Part shown: in pieces, positions 57,067 through 64,000 of the stretch
How positions within the stretch are numbered: position 1 is the stretch's first letter
Layout: each line of letters opens with the position of its first letter
From: Thiorhodovibrio litoralis
GTDB lineage: Bacteria > Pseudomonadota > Gammaproteobacteria > Chromatiales > Chromatiaceae
Length of the DNA: 64,000 nucleotides
Direction: 5' to 3'
Assembly: GCF_033954455.1 (NCBI RefSeq)
Contig: NZ_CP121473.1
Location: 2,838,501-2,902,500, forward strand
Notes under the pieces: model-generated
Database searches by the model: none
Told to the model about the DNA's origin: nothing
What the model saw: the letters and a program-made list of their open reading frames with translations, nothing else
Program-made: the position numbers and the translations under genes

Positions 57067-57862
57067 GCTCCTCTCCTGGCTGTGCTGGAGGCGTCTTTGA
57101 CGCCGGCTTGGTCCGTGCCGCGCGCTGCTCACGCCGCCGCGTCGCGGACTCCTTCGCCTCCTTGAGCCGATAGGACTCCCCATCGATCTGAATGATCTCC
57201 GCGTGATGGACCAAGCGATCGATCAGCGACACCACACAGGCGGCATTGGGAAACACCTCCCCCCACTCGGCAAAGGGGCGGTTCGTTGTCACCAGGGTCG
57301 GATGCCTCTCATAGCGGCGTGACACCACCTCAAAGAGCAAATCCGCGTGGCGGTTGGAATACGACAGATACCCGATCTCATCGATCAGCAACAGCTGCAC
57401 GCGGGCATAGGCATTCAGGCGCGCGCGCAGCGCCCGCTCCCCGTCGGCTTCCAGCAGCGCATTGAGCATCGCCGCCGCCGACGTGCACAGCACCGTGCGC
57501 CCGGCCAGCACCGCCTGCCGCGCCAGATTGCGCGCAATCGTCGTCTTGCCCACCCCGTTGGGGCCGATCAGCACCACATTCAGCGCCTCGGCGACAAAGC
57601 CAAGGCCCATCAACTCCTCAATCGCCGCGCGATCACAGCGCTTGGGCCAATTCCAATCGAAATCCGCCAGTGGTGTGAACCGCCCCAAGTGCGCCTGCTT
57701 CATGCGTCGCTCCAGCGAGCGCTGCGCCCGGGCCTCTTCCTCCCACTGCAACACGCTCACCAGCCAAGGCGCGTCCACCACCTCCGCCCAATGCGCCAGC
57801 ACCCCATAGAGCTTCAGCGCCTGGGCGCGTTGTTTCAGCATCTGCGGATCCTGTTCACTCAT
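57038..57862 (-). CDS. istB: IS21-family transposition helper ATPase IstB
   Basis: The 274-residue AAA+ ATPase has Walker A VLIGPNGVGKTTIARNLA (~98-115) and Walker B VQLLLIDEIGYLSYSN (~153-168), then the arginine region and HAEIIQIDGESYRL. It acts with the IstA transposase to choose targets and assemble the transpososome. Its start follows the istA stop by two bases. The C-terminus is Lys/Arg/Pro-rich, and slightly longer than usual. Confidence 0.93.
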   Translation of the reverse strand: MSEQDPQMLKQRAQALKLYGVLAHWAEVVDAPWLVSVLQWEEEARAQRSLERRMKQAHLGRFTPLADFDWNWPKRCDRAAIEELMGLGFVAEALNVVLIGPNGVGKTTIARNLARQAVLAGRTVLCTSAAAMLNALLEADGERALRARLNAYARVQLLLIDEIGYLSYSNRHADLLFEVVSRRYERHPTLVTTNRPFAEWGEVFPNAACVVSLIDRLVHHAEIIQIDGESYRLKEAKESATRRREQRAARTKPASKTPPAQPGEEHVSTPDDSL

Positions 57863-57864
57863 GC

Positions 57865-59364
57865 TCAGTCCTCCCGTGGCGGTTCATCATGCAACTGGTC
57901 GTAATCCCCCAGCGCCGGGGTGCGCACCACCACCTCGCGCACCCGCGCATCCGCCGGCAGGGTGACCGGAATCGGCGGCGGCTGTCCGCGCGCCTCGCGG
58001 CGGCGCTCCAGCGCCAGGCGCACCGCATTGGGATGCGGCACCTCGCGCGCCAGCGCCTCCTCGATTGCCGCTGTCAGCTCCGCCGCCCCATAGGAATCGA
58101 GCAGGCGCAGCAAAGCCGCCGTCATGCTGCCCAAGGGCTCCCCGCGTTCAGCGGCCTGGGTCAGCAGGGTCTGACTGATCGGTACCGCCTGGATCAACCG
58201 ATCCTGCCCCCGGTGCTGACGCGCGGCGCGCTTGCGCGCCACCAGCTCGGCCACATGCGCCGGGTCCTCCACCTGCGCCCCGGCATCGAAGGAGCGCGCA
58301 TGAGTGGCGATCACCGCGGCCCCATCGAGCACCCGCACCTGCCCGAGCGACGCCACCACCGTGAGCGTGCGGCGCACATGAGTGTGGGGAATGGAATAGT
58401 CGTTGCGGTCAAAGCGCACATAGGGCGTCTTCCCGACCGACACCGCCACCTGCTCTTCGGTAGGAAAGGGAACCGGCGGCAAGGCCAGCAGATGCGGGCG
58501 TTCTTGTTCAAAAACCGCGCGCACTGACTGCGCGCGGTCCTCCGGGCACGGCCGATCCGCCGCCTGGCCCTGACACCAGGTATCAGCCTGGGCATTCAAA
58601 TCCGCCAGATCACTGAAGGTGCGCGCAGCAAAGAAACTGTCGCGAATGTAGCGAATCGCCCGCTCCACGCGGCCTTTTTCATTCCCTCGCGCCACCGCGA
58701 CCGGACGTGGCTCGAAGCGATAATGACCGGCCAGTTCCAACAGCGTTGGATGAAAGCGTATTGCCTCGCCCTGGCGCTCAAGCACCGCGCTTTTGAGGTT
58801 GTCATACAGCAGCACCCGCGGCACGCCGCCCCAGGCCGCGAAGGCGCCGACATGCCCGCGCAGGAAGTTGGCCATCTGGGCATCGAGAAAGAAGCGCAGA
58901 AACACCGCCCGCGAGAAGCTCAGCACCATCACAAAGGCCATCAGGGTGCGGGTGGCCCGGCCAATGGTGAGCTTGCCAAAGTGGCCCCAGTCGACTTGGG
59001 CCTGCTCACCGGGCAGGGTCTTTAAGCGCAGAAAGGCCTCGGGCTGCGGGCGTGGGCGCACATGGGCAATCAAATGGCGGAAATGATCCGGCCCGCCGCG
59101 ATAGCCGCGCTCGCGCACCATGGCATAGAGCCGGCTGGCGGTGAGACGCGGATAGGTCTTGAGCGTCTCCACGACAAAGGGCAGATAGGGGTCGATGAGC
59201 GAGGGACGCGCGGCGCGCTCGACTTTGGGCAGTCCGGACTGGGACAGCACCCGATCGACGGTGGCGTGATGCACGCCGAGCTGCTGGGCGATGGTGCCGA
59301 CGCGCCAGTGCTCAGCAAGGAAGTAGCGCAGGATCTTGGCTTCGAGCTCGGAAGGGATGGTCAT
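57865..59364 (-). CDS. istA: IS21-family transposase IstA
   Basis: The 499-residue transposase has an N-terminal helix-turn-helix (~10-45, [20 protein letters not shown]). A DDE integrase core follows with Asp in [12 protein letters not shown], Asp in [15 protein letters not shown] and Glu in [14 protein letters not shown], and then the C-terminal beta domain ([16 protein letters not shown]). The ATG at 59364 has AGGAG six bases upstream. All catalytic residues appear intact, so the element may be active. Confidence 0.95.
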   Translation of the reverse strand: MTIPSELEAKILRYFLAEHWRVGTIAQQLGVHHATVDRVLSQSGLPKVERAARPSLIDPYLPFVVETLKTYPRLTASRLYAMVRERGYRGGPDHFRHLIAHVRPRPQPEAFLRLKTLPGEQAQVDWGHFGKLTIGRATRTLMAFVMVLSFSRAVFLRFFLDAQMANFLRGHVGAFAAWGGVPRVLLYDNLKSAVLERQGEAIRFHPTLLELAGHYRFEPRPVAVARGNEKGRVERAIRYIRDSFFAARTFSDLADLNAQADTWCQGQAADRPCPEDRAQSVRAVFEQERPHLLALPPVPFPTEEQVAVSVGKTPYVRFDRNDYSIPHTHVRRTLTVVASLGQVRVLDGAAVIATHARSFDAGAQVEDPAHVAELVARKRAARQHRGQDRLIQAVPISQTLLTQAAERGEPLGSMTAALLRLLDSYGAAELTAAIEEALAREVPHPNAVRLALERRREARGQPPPIPVTLPADARVREVVVRTPALGDYDQLHDEPPRED

Positions 59365-59381
59365 GATGGCTCCTGTTGGCT

Positions 59382-59852
59382 TCAGGGGTCGCGGCCAGCA
59401 ACGCCTGACTGCGGGCGGCGGAGAAAACCTTGGCGCAGAAGAGGCGAGCACTCACACCCGCAGCGATGACAGGGCACCTCGGGGACCTGGGCATCATCGG
59501 CAACCGCCGCGGGATTGAGAACGGCGACCGGCTCTGCCACGGCAATCGGCGTGGGGGTGTTCTCACAGGAGCATTGATCGGATGGGCGCGGGGGTGAACC
59601 CTGATGCGTCACTTTTTCGCGCTGGCGACGGCGGTAGCGCGCTTGGCGGGCGGCATGGGTATGGCGCCCGCGACGGCTGGATTGGTAGCGTCGGGCGGCG
59701 GCACGCTGGGCGTCGTGCCGGGCACGTTGTGCGCAGGTGGGGCCGCAATAGCGGTTGCCGCGATCACAGCGACTGCAGAGTACGACCTGCTGACGGCAAC
59801 GGGCACAGAGGAACAGACGGGCACTGAGGCATGGGGCGCAATGGGCGCACAT
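59382..59852 (-). CDS. cysteine-rich putative zinc-finger protein of the IS21-family element
   Basis: The 156-residue protein has a treble of CxxC motifs ([38 protein letters not shown]), an Arg/His-rich basic region (~45-90) and a second cysteine group near the C-terminus (CHRCGCEC). It could bind nucleic acid. I recall similar proteins accompanying IS21-type elements in proteobacteria. The ATG at 59852 lies right behind a hairpin holding a GGGAG ribosome site; an in-frame ATG 23 codons upstream is the alternative start. Confidence 0.6.
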   Translation of the reverse strand: MCAHCAPCLSARLFLCARCRQQVVLCSRCDRGNRYCGPTCAQRARHDAQRAAARRYQSSRRGRHTHAARQARYRRRQREKVTHQGSPPRPSDQCSCENTPTPIAVAEPVAVLNPAAVADDAQVPEVPCHRCGCECSPLLRQGFLRRPQSGVAGRDP

Positions 59853-59869
59853 CGGCGGCTCCCGCCGAT
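59851..59869 (-). promoter_or_regulatory. hairpin sequestering start site of the cysteine-rich IS protein
   Basis: On the minus strand ATCGGCGG-GAG-CCGCCGAT is a perfect 8-bp stem with a three-base loop. GGGAG, the likely ribosome site, spans stem and loop, and the AT of the start codon is the last base pair of the stem. Such a structure would block translation unless opened. The rest of 59853-60236 is non-coding and contains the element's right end repeats. Confidence 0.5.
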
Positions 59870-60252
59870 GAGGGTGGATGTATTCTCCCGCCAGGCCGAT
59901 ACTGCCGGCGGGCCGTGCCATGCACGGTTGGGGGCGCGGTCGCGGAGAGACTGTGGTGGTCGAAGCCGCGGTCGCGCCTGTCTCAACGGCCCCAAGCCTC
60001 TACCTGCTTTTTCCGCGGTTGTCACCCCCGACGAGGGCGATGACGCGACCCTCCCGCAACACCAAGCCGCCGCGCGCGGGCGCTGCGCCGAGGAGCGCAC
60101 ACCGTCCAGTCGCCCTCCGGGCTCCTTCCCGGTGTGCGCTCCTCGGCCCCTGGATCTGCCTTTCCACACCAACCTGAGACTGGGGTTTGTCACCAGCCTC
60201 GTTGGCGGTTGACTGCGCTATTCACCGGCTATAAGCGCTTTTTGAGCGCCAT

Positions 60253-60438
60253 CTACAATCGCGCACCTCGGCGCTGTTGGCGCTGTGGTAGAGCGGTCTT
60301 TGCCGCAGCAGGAGCCGTTTCGATTGGGCGTGATTCCGTCGGCTTGAGCTGGGCGTAGATCTCGCTCAAGCGTTCGGCTGAAAACCGGTTCGGTTCAAAG
60401 GCAATGCGCACCGACAACGCCCGCTGTGGTCGCTTCAT
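60253..60438 (-). CDS. small basic protein of a recombinase-type mobile element
   Basis: The 61-residue protein (from the ATG at 60438; a GTG one codon earlier is equally possible) starts KRPQRALSVRIAFEPNRFS and ends Gln/Arg-rich. Short proteins with this VRIAFEPxRLS-type beginning are, from memory, found next to serine recombinases in proteobacterial mobile elements, which suits this location just across the IS21-family insertion from the recombinase. GGAGG precedes the start. Confidence 0.45.
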   Translation of the reverse strand: MKRPQRALSVRIAFEPNRFSAERLSEIYAQLKPTESRPIETAPAAAKTALPQRQQRRGARL

Positions 60439-60722
60439 CACTGAGCCTCCCGCGTCGTGGGGACGTCAATGACCAGCCGAATCTCGGCATCCACCGTCCC
60501 CTGAAAGCCCCACGAGAGACAGGCTCGCGCGACCCGTAGGCCCCATTGTACGCGGGAGTTTGCTACGTTGTTGGTGGCGTTGGAACTCCGGTGTTGCTCC
60601 ACCCCGCCAGATCGACTGACGGAGACACCGGTCAGGCGATCAGCAAGTGCGCGCTGTCGTTTTGCCGAATGGTCGGCGGTTGAGGTGGCAGCGGCGCAGT
60701 GATGAGCTGAGGTAATCGACAT
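60438..60722 (-). CDS. possible small protein upstream of the element's short basic gene
   Basis: An open frame of ~94 residues from an ATG at 60722 ends with a TGA that overlaps the next gene's start region (TGATG), and its last ~40 residues (GLRVARACLSWGFQGTVDAE) look protein-like. The N-terminal part is low-complexity and unconvincing, and no ribosome site precedes the ATG, so it may be a decayed gene or start further inside. Confidence 0.25.
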   Translation of the reverse strand: MSITSAHHCAAATSTADHSAKRQRALADRLTGVSVSRSGGVEQHRSSNATNNVANSRVQWGLRVARACLSWGFQGTVDAEIRLVIDVPTTREAQ

Positions 60723-60845
60723 GGATCGCACTGGACAGATCGCATTTAAGAAAACCAGAACCCGGTAAGGTGCGGAACCGGTCATCCAGCGCGCTAGCAT
60801 GGTACGGGTGCAGAGCAGCAGGCGCAAAATTCCTATACCATCCCC

Positions 60846-61070
60846 TTAACGTCGACGATCTGGCTGCCAAGCACCAAGGTGCTTTCGGACGTTGCCCAAT
60901 TTCCACCGGTTACATGCCGCCTCACAAACACAGTGCATTTTTGATCCTCGCCCATGAATCTGGAACCGGCCATTCGCGAACAGCTCGAACAACGCCATCA
61001 GCAGCTCACCGACCAGGTGAGCGTAATCACGATAATTGCGGGACCCATTTCCAAGCCATTTGAAGGACAT
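60846..61070 (-). CDS. possible 74-residue protein of unknown function
   Basis: A short frame beginning MSFKWLGNGSRNYRDY has a reasonable composition and two helix-like segments, lying in the 730-base region between the RepB-like gene and the short basic gene. No ribosome site or family is recognised. It is listed because it is the only plausible coding unit in this part of the gap. Confidence 0.22.
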   Translation of the reverse strand: MSFKWLGNGSRNYRDYAHLVGELLMALFELFANGRFQIHGRGSKMHCVCEAACNRWKLGNVRKHLGAWQPDRRR

Positions 61071-61138
61071 GGAATGCGTGTGGGATCACGGGGGCCGTTA
61101 CTGGCCGACAGCGGGAAGCCGGAATCGTGAACCACGCT

Positions 61139-61155
61139 TCCCCCCTGAGGGGGGA
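61139..61155. terminator. G/C hairpin after the RepB-like gene
   Basis: TCCCCCC-TGA-GGGGGGA is a perfect 7-bp inverted repeat 15 bases past the stop codon of the RepB-like gene on the minus strand. It lacks a T-run, so it may be a rho-assisted end or simply an mRNA-protecting hairpin. Confidence 0.35.
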
Positions 61156-61169
61156 GAGACGCAGCGGGT

Positions 61170-61979
61170 TCAGTTGCCTCTAGCGCTCTGGCGAATGGCG
61201 CGAGCGAGGGTGTAGCGGGCATAGCGCTCGGCATCGGCTCCGCGACGCGGGGACGCGCGCTCGAGCAAGCGTTGGTAGACCGTGGTCGGTGCAAGGCCGG
61301 CCTCAAGAGCGCCGCAGACCCAGCCCCATTCGCGGGCAGATTCGGACGGATCACCGGTGGATAAGCGCGCCCGTGGAGCGCAGTTGACGACCGGCGGCGG
61401 AGCCGGAGCCATCGTTGGCAAGGCCGGAGTTGGATCCCAGACGCGCTCCTGCGGGCTTGGTCGCCGAAGGACATTGACCCACTCCCCGCCACGCTTGGCA
61501 TTCTTCATCCCGGCGAGCCGACCGAGGTGCTCACCGGAGACCGAGCCCGGATCGGCGCCAACGCGCGGGATCAGCCAACGCTGCACATCACAGCGCTGCG
61601 CCTCATCGAGCGCGCGGGTCAGCCGTAGCCACAGGTGGCAGCCCCCGAGCGTCGAAGTCTGCACCACCAGGGCCGCATAGTGCCGAGCGATGCGCTGCGC
61701 CATCGGCCGTGCGACATCATCGAGAAACACCATTGGCCAGGGATAGCCGCGGGCTGGACGGATATAAATATCGGCCTGTTGGACATTGCGCGCTCTGGCC
61801 AGCCCCAACGGAAGCTGATCCAAAGAGCGATCATGGAACCACAGCATCGTCGCCTTGGCGGTGCGCACCGCCAAATCGGCACGCACGATGCCAGCGTCGT
61901 GCCATGCCTCAAGCATCACGGCGGTGTGTCTTGCCGCTGTCATGGCCTGGTGCGGGCGCTCAGCGCTCAAGCGGCTCAT
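61170..61979 (-). CDS. RepB-like primase-domain protein of a transposon operon
   Basis: The 269-residue protein contains segments resembling the RepB-like DNA primase (archaeo-eukaryotic primase) fold. These are ADIYIRPARGYPWPMVFLDD (~70-89), then YAALVVQTSTLGGCHLWLRL and PGSVSGEHLGRLAGMKNAKR (~142-161). The Asp pair in FLDD and the His after GGC could be catalytic; activity is uncertain. The C-terminal ~70 residues are helical. Its ATG overlaps the preceding ATPase stop (TGATG), so it belongs to the transposase-ATPase operon. A role in element replication or repair is inference. Confidence 0.7.
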   Translation of the reverse strand: MSRLSAERPHQAMTAARHTAVMLEAWHDAGIVRADLAVRTAKATMLWFHDRSLDQLPLGLARARNVQQADIYIRPARGYPWPMVFLDDVARPMAQRIARHYAALVVQTSTLGGCHLWLRLTRALDEAQRCDVQRWLIPRVGADPGSVSGEHLGRLAGMKNAKRGGEWVNVLRRPSPQERVWDPTPALPTMAPAPPPVVNCAPRARLSTGDPSESAREWGWVCGALEAGLAPTTVYQRLLERASPRRGADAERYARYTLARAIRQSARGN

Positions 61980-62830
61980 CAGGCGCCCGCCCTGGCACTC
62001 GGGCGTTGGCGGGCGTTGCCCGCCGCTGAACCAAACACCTCAAGGTAGAGTTGTTCATCGAGCTGCGCGCGTTCGAGCCGAGCAGCCTGCGCCAGCAATT
62101 CTGCCGCCATGGTCGTGAGCACGCGATAATTGCCCAACGCATGCTCAGCGAGCGTCTTCATCAGCCCTGCGCTCATCAGACTCGCATTGCCGGCACTGTG
62201 TTGTAAATGCTCCAGGCAGGCGACCAGCGCCTCGCGACTGGCATACTCCATACTCAGGCGCGTACGGATACGACTGCCCAGCGGCAGCAACTCCTCACGG
62301 CGCAGCTTGGTCGCCAGGCGGCCATCGCCGGCCAGGATCACGCTCAACAACGTGCGCGAATCGAACTGCATGGAGGTCAGCAGACGCAGCTCATTGAGCA
62401 CCGTCGGATGCATCTCCTGCGCCTCGTCGATGAGCAACACCGGGCGCAACAGCGTCGTCTCCAGATGCGCCAGCCAGCGCTCGCGCAGGATCTTGAAGCC
62501 ACCCCAGCGGTTATGGGGCTTGAGGTCAACGGCGAACAGATCGCCCATCTCGCGGTAGAAGTCCGCCACCTTCGAGCTGGGATGCGTGAGCGCCCCAACG
62601 CTGATATCGGGCAGCTGGCGCAGACGCTCATCGAGCAGGCGCAGTACCGCACTCTTGCCGGTACCCGGATCACCTTGAATGAGCGCAAAACCGCCTTCGC
62701 GGATCAGGCTCTGCTCGATGCGCCAGCAAAACTGCTCCACCGGCGCGCTGCGATGCAGTGCCGCCGTCGGCAGCTCCGGGGAGAACGGATTGAACTTCAG
62801 TCCATAGAGGGCCAGCAGGGTCTTGTTCAT
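61979..62830 (-). CDS. transposition ATPase (TniB/TnsC- or ExeA-like AAA+)
   Basis: The 283-residue AAA+ protein starts YGLKFNPFSPELPTAAL, like ExeA/TniB-type ATPases. It has Walker A LIQGDPGTGKSAVLRLL (~52-67), Walker B RPVLLIDEAQEMHPTVL (~128-144) and sensor motifs LLSVILAGDGRL. No membrane helix or peptidoglycan domain is present, unlike the exeA gene near 40 kb. Its ATG overlaps the transposase stop (ATGA). In such pairs the ATPase selects targets for the DDE transposase. Confidence 0.88.
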   Translation of the reverse strand: MNKTLLALYGLKFNPFSPELPTAALHRSAPVEQFCWRIEQSLIREGGFALIQGDPGTGKSAVLRLLDERLRQLPDISVGALTHPSSKVADFYREMGDLFAVDLKPHNRWGGFKILRERWLAHLETTLLRPVLLIDEAQEMHPTVLNELRLLTSMQFDSRTLLSVILAGDGRLATKLRREELLPLGSRIRTRLSMEYASREALVACLEHLQHSAGNASLMSAGLMKTLAEHALGNYRVLTTMAAELLAQAARLERAQLDEQLYLEVFGSAAGNARQRPSARAGA

Positions 62831-63999
62831 CGACTGGATTCCAGGTCATCGTGTTTTGGCAGATAGGCCGGCGGCAGACCGGTGGCGGCATACTCGGCGA
62901 GCAAGTCGCGCAGCAACGGTGGCAGCGTCGTGGCGCGTTGTGATGGCGGTGGCGGTGCGCCGGCGGGCTCAAGGCGCCGACGCTGCCCGGAGGCATTGGC
63001 GGCTTTATCGAGGGGATAGAGGCGGCAGAGGATGGCGCCCGAGTGGGGATCAACCACGTCCACAGCACTCAGATCCCAGCGGGCATAAGCGATATGCAGT
63101 TGCTCAAGGTGACGCAAGCGCGCCGGCACCTCGAAGCGCTTGCCCGCCAGGCTGAGCGTCCCATCGCTGCGGCGCTGACGGCGTTGGACGCGACAACGAA
63201 AAGCGGCGCGGACCTGCTCGCTGTCCGGACAGGGGCGCCCCACGTTGGGCGCATCGAGAAGACGCGCAAGCGGCGTGGCGGCGGTCTCACTGTGGACCTT
63301 GCGGTGGTACTCCTGCTCCACCCACGCCTGAGTGAGGGTGTTGAGCCGCTGCAGGCTCAGCTCCTCCAGCCCCTTAAGCATCGCCATCAGGCGGCCTTCC
63401 AGCGTGGCCCAGAAGCGCTCCTGCTTGGCGTTCTGATACGGGCTGTACGGCAGGGTCGGCTCGTGGAGGATGCCCAGCGCATGCAATCCGGCGGTGAATT
63501 CCTCGGCCTGCATTGCCGCGCCGTTATCGCTCATCAGGGCGCGCGGCAGCCCGCGCTTGTGCAACGCCTGTCCCAGACCATGCACCAAGGTCTCGGTGGT
63601 CTCATCGAGGTACCACTGCAGATGGCAGATCAGGCGCGAGTGATCGTCGATGACCGCCAGCAGCAGGGGCTTGACCCAGACGCCACCCCGGGTGAGGACG
63701 TTGCGCGAGCCATGATGAAAGTCCAGATGCCACAAGGCATGGACATACTGGGCTTCATAGCTGCGCACCTCGCAGGCCTCCAGGCGCCGCGCGGCCTGCT
63801 CGGCCCCGGGTGTCTTGCGCGCCGGGACACGCCGGCGGTGCAGGCCCGCGCGCTTCATGAAGCGGCGCACGGTGGCATAGGAGGGCAGCGGCCCCAGGGT
63901 TTCATCGCCCGCGCACAAGGCGGCGAGGTTGTCGTAATGCAGCTGCACCGTCCAACCGGGGTAGTCGCGGTATTGCGCCTGTACGGCCTCCATCAGGCG
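62827..63999 (-). CDS. DDE integrase-type transposase (TniA/Mu-like), 5' end outside window
   Basis: At least 390 residues of a retroviral-integrase-type transposase are present; the frame is open to the right edge, so the N-terminus lies beyond. The catalytic triad is visible: Asp in HALWHLDFHHGS, Asp in PRALMSDNGAAMQ and Glu in YQNAKQERFWATLEG. A beta-barrel region (LAGKRFEVPARLRHLEQLHI) and a Pro-rich tail follow. It is the first gene of a coupled transposase-ATPase-RepB-like operon on the minus strand. Confidence 0.9.
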   Translation of the reverse strand, partial: RLMEAVQAQYRDYPGWTVQLHYDNLAALCAGDETLGPLPSYATVRRFMKRAGLHRRRVPARKTPGAEQAARRLEACEVRSYEAQYVHALWHLDFHHGSRNVLTRGGVWVKPLLLAVIDDHSRLICHLQWYLDETTETLVHGLGQALHKRGLPRALMSDNGAAMQAEEFTAGLHALGILHEPTLPYSPYQNAKQERFWATLEGRLMAMLKGLEELSLQRLNTLTQAWVEQEYHRKVHSETAATPLARLLDAPNVGRPCPDSEQVRAAFRCRVQRRQRRSDGTLSLAGKRFEVPARLRHLEQLHIAYARWDLSAVDVVDPHSGAILCRLYPLDKAANASGQRRRLEPAGAPPPPSQRATTLPPLLRDLLAEYAATGLPPAYLPKHDDLESSR

Positions 64000-64000
64000 C

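Larger units (their letters stand above)
56730..60236 (-). mobile_element. IS21-family insertion element (~3.5 kb)
   Basis: The element contains istA, istB, a small downstream frame and an upstream cysteine-rich frame, all on the minus strand. The left end begins TGTTAGCGGCTGAACAAAC; the right end, read inward, begins TTATAGCCGGTGAATAGCG. Related GCCGGTGAA-type repeats recur inside both ends (near 56755-56770, 56838-56850 and 60190-60210), as in IS21 elements, which have multiple terminal repeats. Exact ends and the target duplication are not settled. It separates the recombinase gene from the upstream transposition genes. Confidence 0.65.

Noticed and set aside
59604-60212. Plus-strand frame of 202 codons across the right part of the IS21-family element
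   Set aside because: It is antisense to the cysteine-rich protein and the IS end; low-complexity and without a ribosome site.

Overview
The window is 64 kb of GC-rich bacterial chromosome. Gene content and order point to a gammaproteobacterium: rpoE-rseABC-degP, lepA-lepB-DUF4845-rnc-era-recO-pdxJ, gyrA-serC-serA-pheA-hisC-tyrA, hflKC, exeA/gspB and tusE/dsrC-type genes. A DsrC-like protein with both C-terminal cysteines, the b558-type succinate dehydrogenase and overall protein character would fit a sulfur-oxidising member such as the Chromatiaceae (purple sulfur bacteria). That placement is an inference and has not been tested.

Region by region: 1-6 kb holds the end of metZ, an orphan GspF/PilC-like membrane protein, a thioredoxin-like protein, a Ca2+/Na+ antiporter and hflKC. 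The 6-11.5 kb stretch is a minus-strand run of RDD protein, metallo-hydrolase, sdhCAB and a histidine phosphatase. The 11.6-18.3 kb stretch is plus-strand: an orphan PAS sensor kinase, then glyA-nrdR-ribD and a class II amidotransferase. The 18.3-21 kb stretch is looser, with a stand-alone DsrC-like gene, two exported proteins of unknown function and an antitoxin remnant. Minus-strand nadB, carbonic anhydrase and a DUF3050 gene follow. The 23.5-36.5 kb stretch is a long plus-strand block: the sigma-E envelope-stress operon, with an unexpected nucleotidyltransferase-like gene inside it and degP at its end, then translation, secretion and RNA-processing genes (lepA, lepB, rnc, era, recO) and pdxJ. 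The 36.5-52 kb stretch contains talB, a degenerate GIY-YIG protein, gspB/exeA, mgtE and the gyrA-serC-serA-pheA-hisC-tyrA serine/aromatic/histidine cluster.

From about 52.3 kb to the right edge the sequence is accessory. It starts with remnants of two toxin-antitoxin systems (YefM-like and HigBA-like) around an SMR exporter, a lone AAA ATPase and an internally deleted rtcB. A large serine recombinase follows. Its start codon lies a few bases from the end of an IS21-family element (istA, istB and two accessory reading frames). Beyond that element is a tightly coupled minus-strand operon of DDE transposase, TniB/ExeA-like ATPase and RepB-like primase-domain protein that runs off the right edge. 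The most plausible reading is a Tn7/Mu-like transposon whose recombinase module has been split from its transposition module by the IS21-family insertion.

I found no tRNA, rRNA or CRISPR array. The high GC content creates many long antisense open frames, which I excluded.
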